A program made the position numbers and the translations under genes. From Paulinella micropora (Eukaryota; Cercozoa; Imbricatea; Euglyphida): a stretch of 55,303 nucleotides of DNA. The notes under the pieces were generated by a model. It saw only the letters and a program-made list of their open reading frames with translations. It did not search any database and was not told the DNA's origin. The stretch is taken from assembly GCA_009731375.1 (NCBI GenBank), contig BJOX01000311.1, forward strand, positions 570,660-625,962, in the 5' to 3' direction. Below are positions 1 through 8,845 of this stretch, in pieces; within the stretch, counting starts at the first letter, position 1; the number at the start of each line of letters is the position of its first letter.

Positions 1-139
<139 letters not shown>

Positions 140-194
140 GAAAGCAGAAGACATATATAAAATAAAACCAACACTTATAAAAGACATGCACTCT

Positions 195-460
195 TTCCTC
201 ACACCCATACTTACCGACCCTTCAACAAAGCAGTAAATGAAAATAAATACCCAGACGCACTTAAAATAACGAAAGTAATAGAACTATACAAAGCCAGCCA
301 ACTACAGATCATAGTTCTAATATATCACTACTAGAACCCATAACAGCTAAAGTATTCGACACAATAATGAATAAACAGATAATGGATCACTTAATCTAAA
401 CATAACATAATATCGCATGCACAATATGCTTTCCGACCAAATATAGGCAGGGGGAGGATC
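195..460 (+). pseudogene. LINE-like reverse transcriptase fragment
   Basis: Short reading-frame pieces on the + strand resemble the palm/fingers region of non-LTR retrotransposon reverse transcriptases. One piece reads YPDALKITKVIELYKAS (compare the common LK.AKVIP.YK block). A second, in another frame, reads SLLEPITAKVFDTIMNKQIM (compare RPISLL..SK.FEKI...QL). A third ends QYAFRP-like (compare Q.GFR). Frameshifts separate the pieces, so it is dead. Polinton 1 begins seven bases downstream, so this old LINE is the probable target. Identification rests on pattern recognition of short blocks only. Confidence 0.4.
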
Positions 461-466
461 TGCGTA
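461..466. repeat. Polinton 1 target site duplication, left copy
   Basis: The hexamer tgcgta abuts the AGTAGTA terminus. The same hexamer follows the other terminus at 32077-32082. Six base pairs is the usual Polinton duplication length. Confidence 0.9.
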
Positions 467-558
467 AGTAGTACAGGGTGCCACTTCAAGACACTTTTTC
501 AAGACATACCCGCCCCGCCACAGAGACAGACCCCGTTCGGCCCGCACGGGACAAAATG
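467..558 (+). repeat. Polinton 1 left terminal inverted repeat
   Basis: About 92 bp match the reverse complement of 31984-32076 with several mismatches and a one-base length difference. The best-conserved block is a run of roughly 35 bp around 477-513. Both termini start AG, as Polinton ends usually do. The repeat is clearly more diverged than that of Polinton 2, consistent with an older insertion. Confidence 0.88.
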
Positions 559-583
559 TAGGGGTAAACCCCTACGACCCCCC
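558..583 (+). repeat. GC-rich hairpin, P1 family copy a
   Basis: Arms GTAGGGG and CCCCTAC (558-564 and 569-575) flank a TAAA loop and are followed by GACCCCCC. It lies just inside the left inverted repeat and is non-coding here. Related copies occur at 17796, 19128, 26786 and, inverted, 19421. Confidence 0.85.
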
Positions 584-687
584 AAAACCAAATAGTATTT
601 TTGGTTTTGGTAGTTGTGGATTTGCTCCGAAATGAAAAAAATTAATTTCATATTAAAGAATAAGACATAATAAGACATAAAAAGACA

Positions 688-1278
688 ATGCCAGACTACA
701 AACAAGGAAAAATATATGCTATTCGTTCACACCAGACAAACCAAATATATATTTGTTCCACTACAAACCCATTACATAAAAGATTGTATGCTCATAGAAG
801 TTTTTTTAAAAATCAAATCTACTATATGTCTGTTTTTGAGATTTTGAAATATGATTACAATTATATTGAACTTATTGAATATTATACATGTAATGACAAA
901 TATGAATTATTGAAACGAGAAGGAGAAATAATAAGACAAACAATACATTGTGTGAACAAGACTGTAGCAGGAAGAACACTACAACAATACAAAGAAGATA
1001 AAAAAGACAAAATAAAACAACAATATCGTAAATACAGGGAAGCAAATAAAGAAACAATAAAGGAAAAAAAGAAAATATACAGAGATGAAAACAACGATTT
1101 AATAAAAGATAAAATGAGAAAATACAGAAAAGATAATGATGAAAAAATAAAACAATACAAACTATCATACAACCAAAAACATAATGACATCTTAAATAAA
1201 AAAGCAAAAGAACATATTGTATATGAATGCGGGCTGTCTTACACGAGGAGAAATCAAAGCAACATCAAAAATCAATGA
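688..1278 (+). pseudogene. GIY-YIG endonuclease-like protein with frameshifted zinc-finger tail
   Basis: The N-terminus carries a GIY-YIG nuclease signature, KIYAIRSHQTNQIYICSTT, that aligns with the second P1 copy at 21295-21903, which has YIGSTT. Here the usual Gly is Cys, so activity is doubtful. Residues 100-165 are a charged, Lys-rich helical region. The C-terminus should carry a C-x-C-G...H...H finger. The frame instead ends shortly after ECG, while an alternative frame just downstream (about 1240-1310) retains the expected His-containing tail, which indicates a one-base frameshift near 1240. The ATG at 688 matches the MPDYKQ start of the paralogue. It is convergent with integrase. GIY-YIG proteins of this type often behave as selfish homing-like insertions. 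Polinton 2 has no counterpart. Confidence 0.75.
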
Positions 1279-1332
1279 GACATTTTGATAATTTATTGGG
1301 ATTAAATGTTTTTGGTTGCTAGTTATTAAAAC

Positions 1333-1770
1333 TTATAAATCTAATATTTCTTTTTTCTTTTTTTTTCTTTTGCTCTTTCTAATATTATTGCTGTCAATAC
1401 ATTCTTTTTTAAGTTGCTGGCCTGTCTTTTTTTCCTTAGTTGCTTCTTTAACTTTGTCGGCTAGTTGAGGTTTAACTTCTTCCTGTTCTTGTTCTTTCAT
1501 TTTGGACTTTGATAATTGTTGAGGAATGACTAGTTCGTTTTCACCAAGTATTAACTTAAAGCATTTCCTGCCTTTAACTGTATATACTTTCTTTGAATAC
1601 TGAACATCACCCTTAGAAAAAACTGTTTTTTCTAGTTCTTTTCTAACGATTGAGCCCTTAGGAAATTTATTAATAAGACCTGCTCTGTATATTTCTTGAT
1701 TTTTTTTACCTTCATACACTTCCATAGGTGTAGCCTTAATTGTATTATGGTATGTATTATTATAATTATT
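1333..1770 (-). pseudogene. Polinton 1 integrase, 3' part (C-terminal domain)
   Basis: This segment corresponds to the C-terminal half of the Polinton 2 integrase (48024-49124). Shared blocks include FSKG..QYSK..YTV.GRK.FKLIL, a chromodomain/SH3-like DNA-binding tail typical of Polinton integrases. It ends in a basic stretch, KSKRKKKKK. The coding frame runs directly into the retrotransposon LTR at 1771 and resumes at 12396. If the retrotransposon and one copy of its 4-bp duplication are ignored, the two halves are in register. The tail shows that the P2 gene is prematurely stopped, because its equivalent residues lie beyond the P2 stop at 49122. Confidence 0.85.
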
Positions 1771-2009
1771 TGTAATGCCCCCAACGATAGCTCGAAAAAA
1801 AATCTGTAATACAACCAAACACAGTCCTCAAAAGATGAGAATGATGTCTCGTTATATTAGCTCAGTGAAGCCAAAAAGGAAAACGGCAACAGACCAGGAA
1901 TAAAATTGCATCAGGTCCAATCCTGACAAATAATACTGAAAAACAAGCTGGTGCACCTGTCACCAGGAAAAGGTACTTTTTACCGGCTATCCGGGGGGTG
2001 ATGCCTACA
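1771..2009 (-). repeat. 3' LTR of the Ty3-type element
   Basis: 239 bp with TG...CA termini, nearly identical to 12159-12395. The main difference is a cluster around 1795-1806, where a longer A-run replaces a mixed sequence; there is also one isolated substitution. A third copy, on the opposite strand, is at 55005-55241. Confidence 0.95.
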
Positions 2010-2863
2010 GTACCCCTTCCCGATTTTATGAAGGAAATAGCATTTTCGTCATACACCTTCTGATTTCTTTCTGCAAATAGTATGCGCTATGGAGTCATGC
2101 CACACAGCGCATCGACCCACTGATAGACTCTAAAAGACGATAAATATATCCTCATACGGCACGTCAAAGAGGATTCTCTAGCATTTCTTGTAAATTTTGA
2201 ACTCCTTCCCCTCGATTTCTTTTTTTTCGGCAGTATGTCAAGAACAAACGTACTATTAATAAAGAAATACAAGCAACGTGGTGCTGTAGTACGATTCCCC
2301 CTTTGATCTCCTTCTTCTTCTTATCATTATCATTATTATTATTATCATTATTATTATTATTATTATTATTATTCACAGGGAGATCGTAAGTACAGTGTCT
2401 TTTTTTATGACATACCCTTGTATAAGGCGGATATCCTATGATATAGTATTAGGGGGCCAGTCCTAATAGCTATATCAGAAGTCGAGGTGTATGTACCCGA
2501 CCCTGCGATATACCTACACAAGTAGAGATTGACCGTGCTCAGGTACGACAGTATATAATCTATCATAAAAAATAATTTAATGAAAGTTTCAGATAACATT
2601 TCATTTTCGAGAACATCATCCCAGGACTTGGAGAGTGTCATACCCGGGAACACCATCGCTCAATACACTAGCGATCCCCGTCTACGGTGTAGTATCATCG
2701 TCGATCGACCTTTCGCACTCGTATGTTGCGATCGAATGCCAAGTTATATCACTGAGTCTTTTTAATATTCATATTGATAACTGATGATGCATGATCAAAT
2801 CATGATACGCCGTGGGCAATCAATCAGTTTATTTGAGACGCATAAAGAAAAATAGTTTCTTTG
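2010..2863 (-). other. Retrotransposon 3' untranslated region with polypurine tract and ATT microsatellite
   Basis: About 850 bp lie between the pol stop and the 3' LTR. On the minus strand the last bases before the LTR read GGGAAGGGG then TAC (2010-2021), a good polypurine tract for plus-strand priming. An imperfect TCT/ATT trinucleotide repeat occupies about 2310-2375. I see no convincing gene; the short open frames here have no recognisable motifs. Confidence 0.75.
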
Positions 2864-5800
2864 TCACTGCCTTCGTCGTCTGGCGCGGATTTCTTTGCCT
2901 GGTGGAGGACCACCAACAAAAGTCAGATCGAACTTTGACTGTTCGAGAATGTCCCAGATCTTATTAGGGATTCCGCCCAACGATAATTCAAAAGGGACAT
3001 CAAGCACTCCTCTTGGCAGTGTCTGAATGCTCCACGCAGTGTAATCCTTGTCTCTGGGAATAATTGTATCGTCCCATGTCTCGAGACTTTTTGCGTCTTT
3101 ATATACTGGCAGATAATGTCTTGCCTTTGGAACCTCAACTGGGTCCATACTTCTCCAAAACTGGAGTATCGGTTGTACTATTTTTGCGGCTGATGATATT
3201 TTGAGTGTCCGTGTGACACGCATCTGTGGGACCGCCACGACCCGCATCAAGTATAAGTCTGAGAGAGTGTCATCAGCGACATGTTGTTTCGCTGGTCTCA
3301 TCAGATAGAAAGCATCTTTCACCCATGCGATGGTTGCTATCGCATCGCCTTCCTTCCATCGCTCATGGACAATCTCAACGTTGCCCGCGTTTGGGTCAGT
3401 GTCCGTCCCCTCCTCCTCCTGGTGGACGTCCTTTGATCTCATCGACCTCATCGCCTTCCTCGGTTGGTCGTTGATAAGATCATTCCGCGCTCTCCTTAGC
3501 TGCGCCTCTGTGATCTTCTCCTTCTTTCCGCTATGCTCTCGCGGAGACTTGGACTGAGTCCCCACCGCGCTTATGCGGTCAGTCTTCTCCTTGCTGTCCA
3601 CCTCACTCTCCTCCTTCTCAGCTATCGGTGCCCGATAAGCATCGTCTTGGTCTATGCCAGCCTCCTTGTGGATGGGCGGCACCTCTTTGAAATCATCCTT
3701 CATCCGTTTTAACGCCTCCTCAACGGATTCATCTTCCAGTAAGAAGGGATCATACTTAATCAGCCTTCTTACATTCACAATTTGCACCTTCCCTCTACCC
3801 CTGATCTTGTAATTCAGAGGTCCCGTCTGTTCCATAATCTGATAAGGTCCTTTCCAGTGAGTGAACAGCTTAGAGCTGACTCCCTTCGGGACTTGAGGAT
3901 GGTACAATAGTACAATATCCCCGACCTGGAACTTGATCTGATCCAAGTGCGCTTGTCGCACCCCTTCAGCATCAGTCTTTCGGCGCTCCGCCTCTCTATG
4001 CGCCCTGACTATTTGTTCCGCCTCCATCTTCACTCTAAGTCTCATCCCAAACAACTCATCCGCATCCGCCCAAGTGTCTTTTGGGTGAAGGAGCGAAGTC
4101 GGGATATCAGGCTCACGCCCATATACTAACTGATATGGCGAGATTGAGCTCTTCGAGCCTCCTAACGCCGTAGAGGGTAGACAGTTCATTGCAAACGCAA
4201 ATGATGGTGCTGCCTCGACCCATGCTCTTTGATTCTCCTTCTTCGTGCAATACATCTTTAGCGAGGCTTTGAGGGGTCTGTGTACCCGCTCGATTTTCCC
4301 ATTTGCTCGCGGGTTATAGGCAGTAACATATTGCCATTTCATCCCGTAATACTTAGATAGTTTGTCGATGACCTCGTTATTAAAGTCCGAGCCTCGATCA
4401 GAACATATCTTTCTTGGTACTCCGATCTGTGAGATGATCCTATCGATCAGCGCCTCGGCCGTCGTCTTGCCGGTAACGTCTTTGACAGGGATGATCCACA
4501 CATAGTTGGTGGCTCTGTCAATAGCCGTAAGGAGGTATTTGTAACCATCCTTCGATTCTGGGAAAGGTCCCACATGATCAATGTGTATAAACTCAAACAT
4601 CCCCGCATGAAGAGGAAATTCGCCAATCAGGCCGAAATTTGCCTTCAGTGGTGTTTTGTTTATCTTGCACGGGATGCATGCATCCACCGCCTGATCTATC
4701 TCCTCCTTCATCTTCTTCCACCAGAATCGCCTCGCTACGAACATATGAGTTCGTTGTCGACCCGGATGCGCCAAAAGTGGGCAATTGTGGGCTGCGACAA
4801 ATATAAATCGTCTCAGACTCTCCGGTACCCAAAGGGTCCATTTGTCCGGCTGTGACGCATAGCGACCGTGAAGGCCCTTGTACCACAGTAGACCATCTCT
4901 CCATCCCATCTCCTTCATCTGATCTTTGATCGCTTTCGTCATCCGTAGCTCATCCGGGTTCTGATATAACTGTATCAGTTCTTTAAACTCCGGATCTTGA
5001 GCCTGTTGTTGCCTCCATGCGGTAGGCGAGGCTATATGGATAGTACCATCTTCTAGCCGTACCCCGATTCTTTCCGGGTCATCGTCTAGGTCACTTCTCC
5101 GCTCTTGAGGAGGCTCCGCATAAACTTCCTGCGTCTCCTCTTCCTCTCTTATGTTCGCCTTCGCATTCTCATATACCTCATAGGACCACTCAGCGTCCTC
5201 CTGGGTATGTAGCTCACAACATATCCCGTGATCCGGGCCTTGTGGACTGTACCGTAGACCTGTGCGGTCATATCGGACTCCACTCGCCATCTCCATCGCC
5301 TCAATGTGGCTGACCTCATACACCTTGTCAGTGGACAAGTCTTCCATCTCCACCGTGGACACCAACGCCGATACTTCTGAGTTAAACTCTAGCCTAGAGA
5401 GGCTATCAGCGACCACATTTCGCTTTCCCGGTAGATGGACCATTGTAAAATCGAAACAAGACAAGAACGCTTGCCACCGCGCCAGCCGTCCCGTCTGTTC
5501 ATGATTCATCAACCATAACAGGTTATGATGATCAGTTCTGACAGTAAATTGAGGTCCTCCCCACAAATACTCTCTGAGCCTCTTGAGGGCCCACACTACC
5601 GCCAACGCCTCTCTTTGCCTTGTGCAATAGTTTCTCTCCGCCGCACACAACTTCCTACTAATAAACATGATTGGGCGTAATTTCTTCTCCTCATCCTCTT
5701 GTTGTAATACAGCCCCAATCGCAAACTTAGATGCGTCTGTATCGACTACGAATTGTTTCGTAAAGTCGGGCATCGTTAACACCAGTCCTCCGTCTTTCGG

Positions 5801-8641
5801 GTCTTTGTAAATGAGATCTTTGAGCGCATGAAACGCTTGCAAAGCCTCTTCGTCCCACTTCTCAAAGTCTCCAAAATCTATCATTTTGTCCAACTTAGCC
5901 CGTGTTGCACCCCAATCGGATATAAACTGGCTATAGTATTGCGCCATCGCAAGGAATGAGTGCAACTCAGTGCGGTTCTTTTGTATCGATCGATTCATAA
6001 TCTCCTCCCTCTTCTCTTTGGATATCGAGGCTCGATTATGGGAGATCTCGTACCCTAAGTATGTCACACTCGTCTTGGCAAGTTGACACTTCTTTAGATT
6101 GCACTTCAGGCCAAAAGCTCCGATGCGCCTGAATATATCGGACAAATGATCGATATGCTCCTCCATTGTGTTAGAGTATACGATAATGTCATCGATATAG
6201 CAAAATGCATATTCTCCCGCCTTCTGTCCCCGCCTTCTCATAAAGCCACCGTCAGACAAATCATCGTACTGACTGCTCAACATCTTCTGCATCGCCTTCT
6301 GGAAAAGTCCTGGGGCTTGCTTGAGGCCCATCGGAAGCACTTTCCATTGGTATATTTCCATACCCACCACAAACGCCGTCAGCCATCTGGACTTTTCCTC
6401 CAGTGGTATCTGCCAGAAGCCATTCTTAAGGTCAATGACCGAATAGAATTTTGCATTCCGCAGTACTCTCCTTCCTTCTTCTAATGTCGGGAGAGGATTT
6501 CTCTCTTCCTCCAGCACCTTGTTAACACGAGCATAGTTAACTGTCAGGCGCCATTCTCCTCCTGGCTTCGGCACTATTCTCGGTTGTGAGACTATTGAGG
6601 ATGTTGATCTCTCAATAAAGTCCTCATTGAGCAGCTGTCTTGCTAGCTCCTCCGCTATCTTCGCCTCATGTATACTCAAATTCGCCCTTCGTGGTGCCGG
6701 TGACGGCTCCGCACCCGGTATTTTGTAAATAACCGCAGTGAAATCTTCAGGCTTGACACCACCTGCATGTGGAGGGTCAAAAATTTCCTTGTTCGCCTCT
6801 AATTTGGCTTTTAAAAGCTCCTTCTCCTTCTCCGTGCCTACTCCTTCTTCCAATATTTTCCGCGCCGCCTCTTGAAAATCTTCATCAGACATCTGCTTAT
6901 GCTGCTTGAGGGGTTCTCTGTCCTCCTCCAAGCCTAAGTCCTCTTCCGAGACATCATCTAGGCCCGTCTTTTCATACGTGACCGTGTCCGGCTCATCATC
7001 TTTACCGAGCTCCACCAGCATGTCAATGAGTCTCGCGTATTGCAAAGGAGCTTTACGGGTGTAAAAACCATCAAAGCATGTGAATGCTTGCGGTATCAAT
7101 TTCAACTTGTCGAGGTCTCTGAGCTTCCGCTTGTATGCACTGCTCTGCTCACGAGTTCCCATACGACAAGCCACCACTAGCTGTTGCTTGCGAGAGGGTA
7201 CCGGTATAGGATGATCAATAAGCCGGTCCCTTATTTCCTGCGCCCATATCGCCTTCTCATTATATGGCAGGATAATAGTATACGGCTTATTATTTTCGAA
7301 TAAAGTCCGTAAGCATTTCTTCACTTCAGACAGTGAACGCGGCCACGTGGGCTCGTCACCCCAGAAATCAGTAATAAAACTTTTAATAGTTTCTGGTGGA
7401 GTATCCGGGATTCGCCCCGTTCTCCTTGGTACAAACGCCTCCCTTTTTTCTTCTCCTACTTTCGCATGGAAACAGTATCCGTTAGTAATATGGACATCTG
7501 TTCCTACTCCTTCCGCGAATCTCGCCAACGACGGGCTTCTTTGTGCGACACATATAATCTCCTCCTTTCGCTTCTCGATTAAGTCATCAATAGACTTTTT
7601 GTCCCAATGGCATGTCGGAACTGTGACAGTGCACACTTGGGATTCCCAATTGTCGGTCCAGGACAGTTCATCCGGTCTTACGACATGGGGGTGAACGTAC
7701 ACCTCAAGTGCCTCATGTGCGATGGCCATCTTTTTGTGATCCGTCGCTAGACTCAGCTCATAAGCCTCATAAGAGTCAGTAGCGTTGAAGGGATCAATAT
7801 CGTTCTCTTCTCCTCTTTTTACTCCATATATCACTCGCCGTGCGGCGCAATCAATCACAGCCCCCATCGTAGCCAATTGGTCATACGATAGTAATATTGA
7901 CCCGTGGTAACCGGGGACGACATAGAGGTCCATACGGTATACTCGTGCGGATTTCAATTTAAAGGTCAGTGTGATGATTCCCGTGATATCCGTCCGGCTG
8001 CTCACTCCTTTGAGAGTGCCCGTTGACTTTTTCATATTTCCGTCCACCCAGTCCCGGTATCGATTAAAAAACTTCCGGCCGACAATATTAATATTCGCCA
8101 TCGTATCATTACCAACTTTTAATATTGTCTTCAATGTTTCACAATAAAGTTCCGTATAACACAGAGCATCGGGCCTGTGTATATTGGCTGCGAGAACAAG
8201 AACTTTACGTTCCAAATTTTGGAGTCTTGTCTCTAAGTTTTTCAACTCCTCCTTCTTCTCCTCCTGCTTCACCTCATTAACATTTTTATTATTCTGCGGT
8301 ACTGGTGCGTTTACTATTTGAGCGACATTGTCTTGTGGTACTTGAGTACACACATTGTCTTTTTGCTCGCCACCCGCCGCGACCGTAGACATTGAGTCTG
8401 TTCGTGGTTGTTTGCTTGGCCGAGGCGATACGTCTGCCATTGGCCTCCTCGCCTCCATCGCAAGTCTCGCCTTCCTATTTGCATCAGTTATCATTGGTAA
8501 CCGTGCTGTATGAACGGGTATGAGACTACCTTGGGGCTGCAGTCTCTGTGTACCCACATCTTTGTTTTCACATAGAGGAAGCGTTGGCCCAGTCTGCACA
8601 ACAGCATTAGAAAGCACTGTGACTTTAGGGTTAAACTTCAC
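2864..8641 (-). CDS. pol: Ty3/gypsy Pol polyprotein: PR-RT-RNase H-INT
   Basis: The 1925-residue open frame makes the enzymes for reverse transcription and integration. The retropepsin-like domain lies around residues 170-275; its catalytic position reads DTMA (179-182) where DTGA is usual, and its C-terminal block LLSYDQLATMGAVID is typical. RT spans about 640-880 with the YIDD catalytic motif at 815-818. RNase H spans about 960-1085, with DTDAS and RTDHHN. The integrase zinc domain is H-H-C-C (about 1284-1325), its core has D1355, D1415 and E1451, and a GPY/F-like block (HWKGPY) is near 1600. Unrecognised regions lie before RT (280-640) and after the GPY/F block (about 300 residues). The reported first codon is GTG, and the first ATG is at residue 50. 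Gag lies upstream in the same frame, separated by stops at 8846 and 8675, so how Pol is translated is unclear. Confidence 0.95.
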   Translation of the reverse strand: MKFNPKVTVLSNAVVQTGPTLPLCENKDVGTQRLQPQGSLIPVHTARLPMITDANRKARLAMEARRPMADVSPRPSKQPRTDSMSTVAAGGEQKDNVCTQVPQDNVAQIVNAPVPQNNKNVNEVKQEEKKEELKNLETRLQNLERKVLVLAANIHRPDALCYTELYCETLKTILKVGNDTMANINIVGRKFFNRYRDWVDGNMKKSTGTLKGVSSRTDITGIITLTFKLKSARVYRMDLYVVPGYHGSILLSYDQLATMGAVIDCAARRVIYGVKRGEENDIDPFNATDSYEAYELSLATDHKKMAIAHEALEVYVHPHVVRPDELSWTDNWESQVCTVTVPTCHWDKKSIDDLIEKRKEEIICVAQRSPSLARFAEGVGTDVHITNGYCFHAKVGEEKREAFVPRRTGRIPDTPPETIKSFITDFWGDEPTWPRSLSEVKKCLRTLFENNKPYTIILPYNEKAIWAQEIRDRLIDHPIPVPSRKQQLVVACRMGTREQSSAYKRKLRDLDKLKLIPQAFTCFDGFYTRKAPLQYARLIDMLVELGKDDEPDTVTYEKTGLDDVSEEDLGLEEDREPLKQHKQMSDEDFQEAARKILEEGVGTEKEKELLKAKLEANKEIFDPPHAGGVKPEDFTAVIYKIPGAEPSPAPRRANLSIHEAKIAEELARQLLNEDFIERSTSSIVSQPRIVPKPGGEWRLTVNYARVNKVLEEERNPLPTLEEGRRVLRNAKFYSVIDLKNGFWQIPLEEKSRWLTAFVVGMEIYQWKVLPMGLKQAPGLFQKAMQKMLSSQYDDLSDGGFMRRRGQKAGEYAFCYIDDIIVYSNTMEEHIDHLSDIFRRIGAFGLKCNLKKCQLAKTSVTYLGYEISHNRASISKEKREEIMNRSIQKNRTELHSFLAMAQYYSQFISDWGATRAKLDKMIDFGDFEKWDEEALQAFHALKDLIYKDPKDGGLVLTMPDFTKQFVVDTDASKFAIGAVLQQEDEEKKLRPIMFISRKLCAAERNYCTRQREALAVVWALKRLREYLWGGPQFTVRTDHHNLLWLMNHEQTGRLARWQAFLSCFDFTMVHLPGKRNVVADSLSRLEFNSEVSALVSTVEMEDLSTDKVYEVSHIEAMEMASGVRYDRTGLRYSPQGPDHGICCELHTQEDAEWSYEVYENAKANIREEEETQEVYAEPPQERRSDLDDDPERIGVRLEDGTIHIASPTAWRQQQAQDPEFKELIQLYQNPDELRMTKAIKDQMKEMGWRDGLLWYKGLHGRYASQPDKWTLWVPESLRRFIFVAAHNCPLLAHPGRQRTHMFVARRFWWKKMKEEIDQAVDACIPCKINKTPLKANFGLIGEFPLHAGMFEFIHIDHVGPFPESKDGYKYLLTAIDRATNYVWIIPVKDVTGKTTAEALIDRIISQIGVPRKICSDRGSDFNNEVIDKLSKYYGMKWQYVTAYNPRANGKIERVHRPLKASLKMYCTKKENQRAWVEAAPSFAFAMNCLPSTALGGSKSSISPYQLVYGREPDIPTSLLHPKDTWADADELFGMRLRVKMEAEQIVRAHREAERRKTDAEGVRQAHLDQIKFQVGDIVLLYHPQVPKGVSSKLFTHWKGPYQIMEQTGPLNYKIRGRGKVQIVNVRRLIKYDPFLLEDESVEEALKRMKDDFKEVPPIHKEAGIDQDDAYRAPIAEKEESEVDSKEKTDRISAVGTQSKSPREHSGKKEKITEAQLRRARNDLINDQPRKAMRSMRSKDVHQEEEGTDTDPNAGNVEIVHERWKEGDAIATIAWVKDAFYLMRPAKQHVADDTLSDLYLMRVVAVPQMRVTRTLKISSAAKIVQPILQFWRSMDPVEVPKARHYLPVYKDAKSLETWDDTIIPRDKDYTAWSIQTLPRGVLDVPFELSLGGIPNKIWDILEQSKFDLTFVGGPPPGKEIRARRRRQ

Positions 8642-8845
8642 AGTCTTCTCCTTCCTCTCTTCTTCCCCCTCCAGTCATTCCACCACCTCGAAACGATTAC
8701 CTTGAGTAGTGTCCGGGTAGGATGACGTATCGGTCTCCGAGGCAGTGTTGTTGGCCTGAGCTCGACCGAAATTTGGGTTGGAGCTTGCCCATGAGCCTCC
8801 TCCTCCTCTGGGTGGAGGGGCTGGAGCTCGAACAGCTCTCCATCC

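Noticed and set aside
347-705. Small minus-strand ORFs at the left end
   Set aside because: They run across the inverted repeat and the GC-rich hairpin, and the right end shows a similar spurious frame at 31975-32229. They are explained by repeat structure.
872-1207. Hydrophobic minus-strand ORFs opposite the first GIY-YIG gene
   Set aside because: They are shadows of Lys/Glu-rich coding sequence; the complementary frames of AAA/GAA codons read as Phe/Leu/Ser-rich.
4574-4904. Extra ORFs on both strands within pol
   Set aside because: They overlap the integrase domain of the 1925-residue Pol frame, which has clear catalytic motifs; the others have none.
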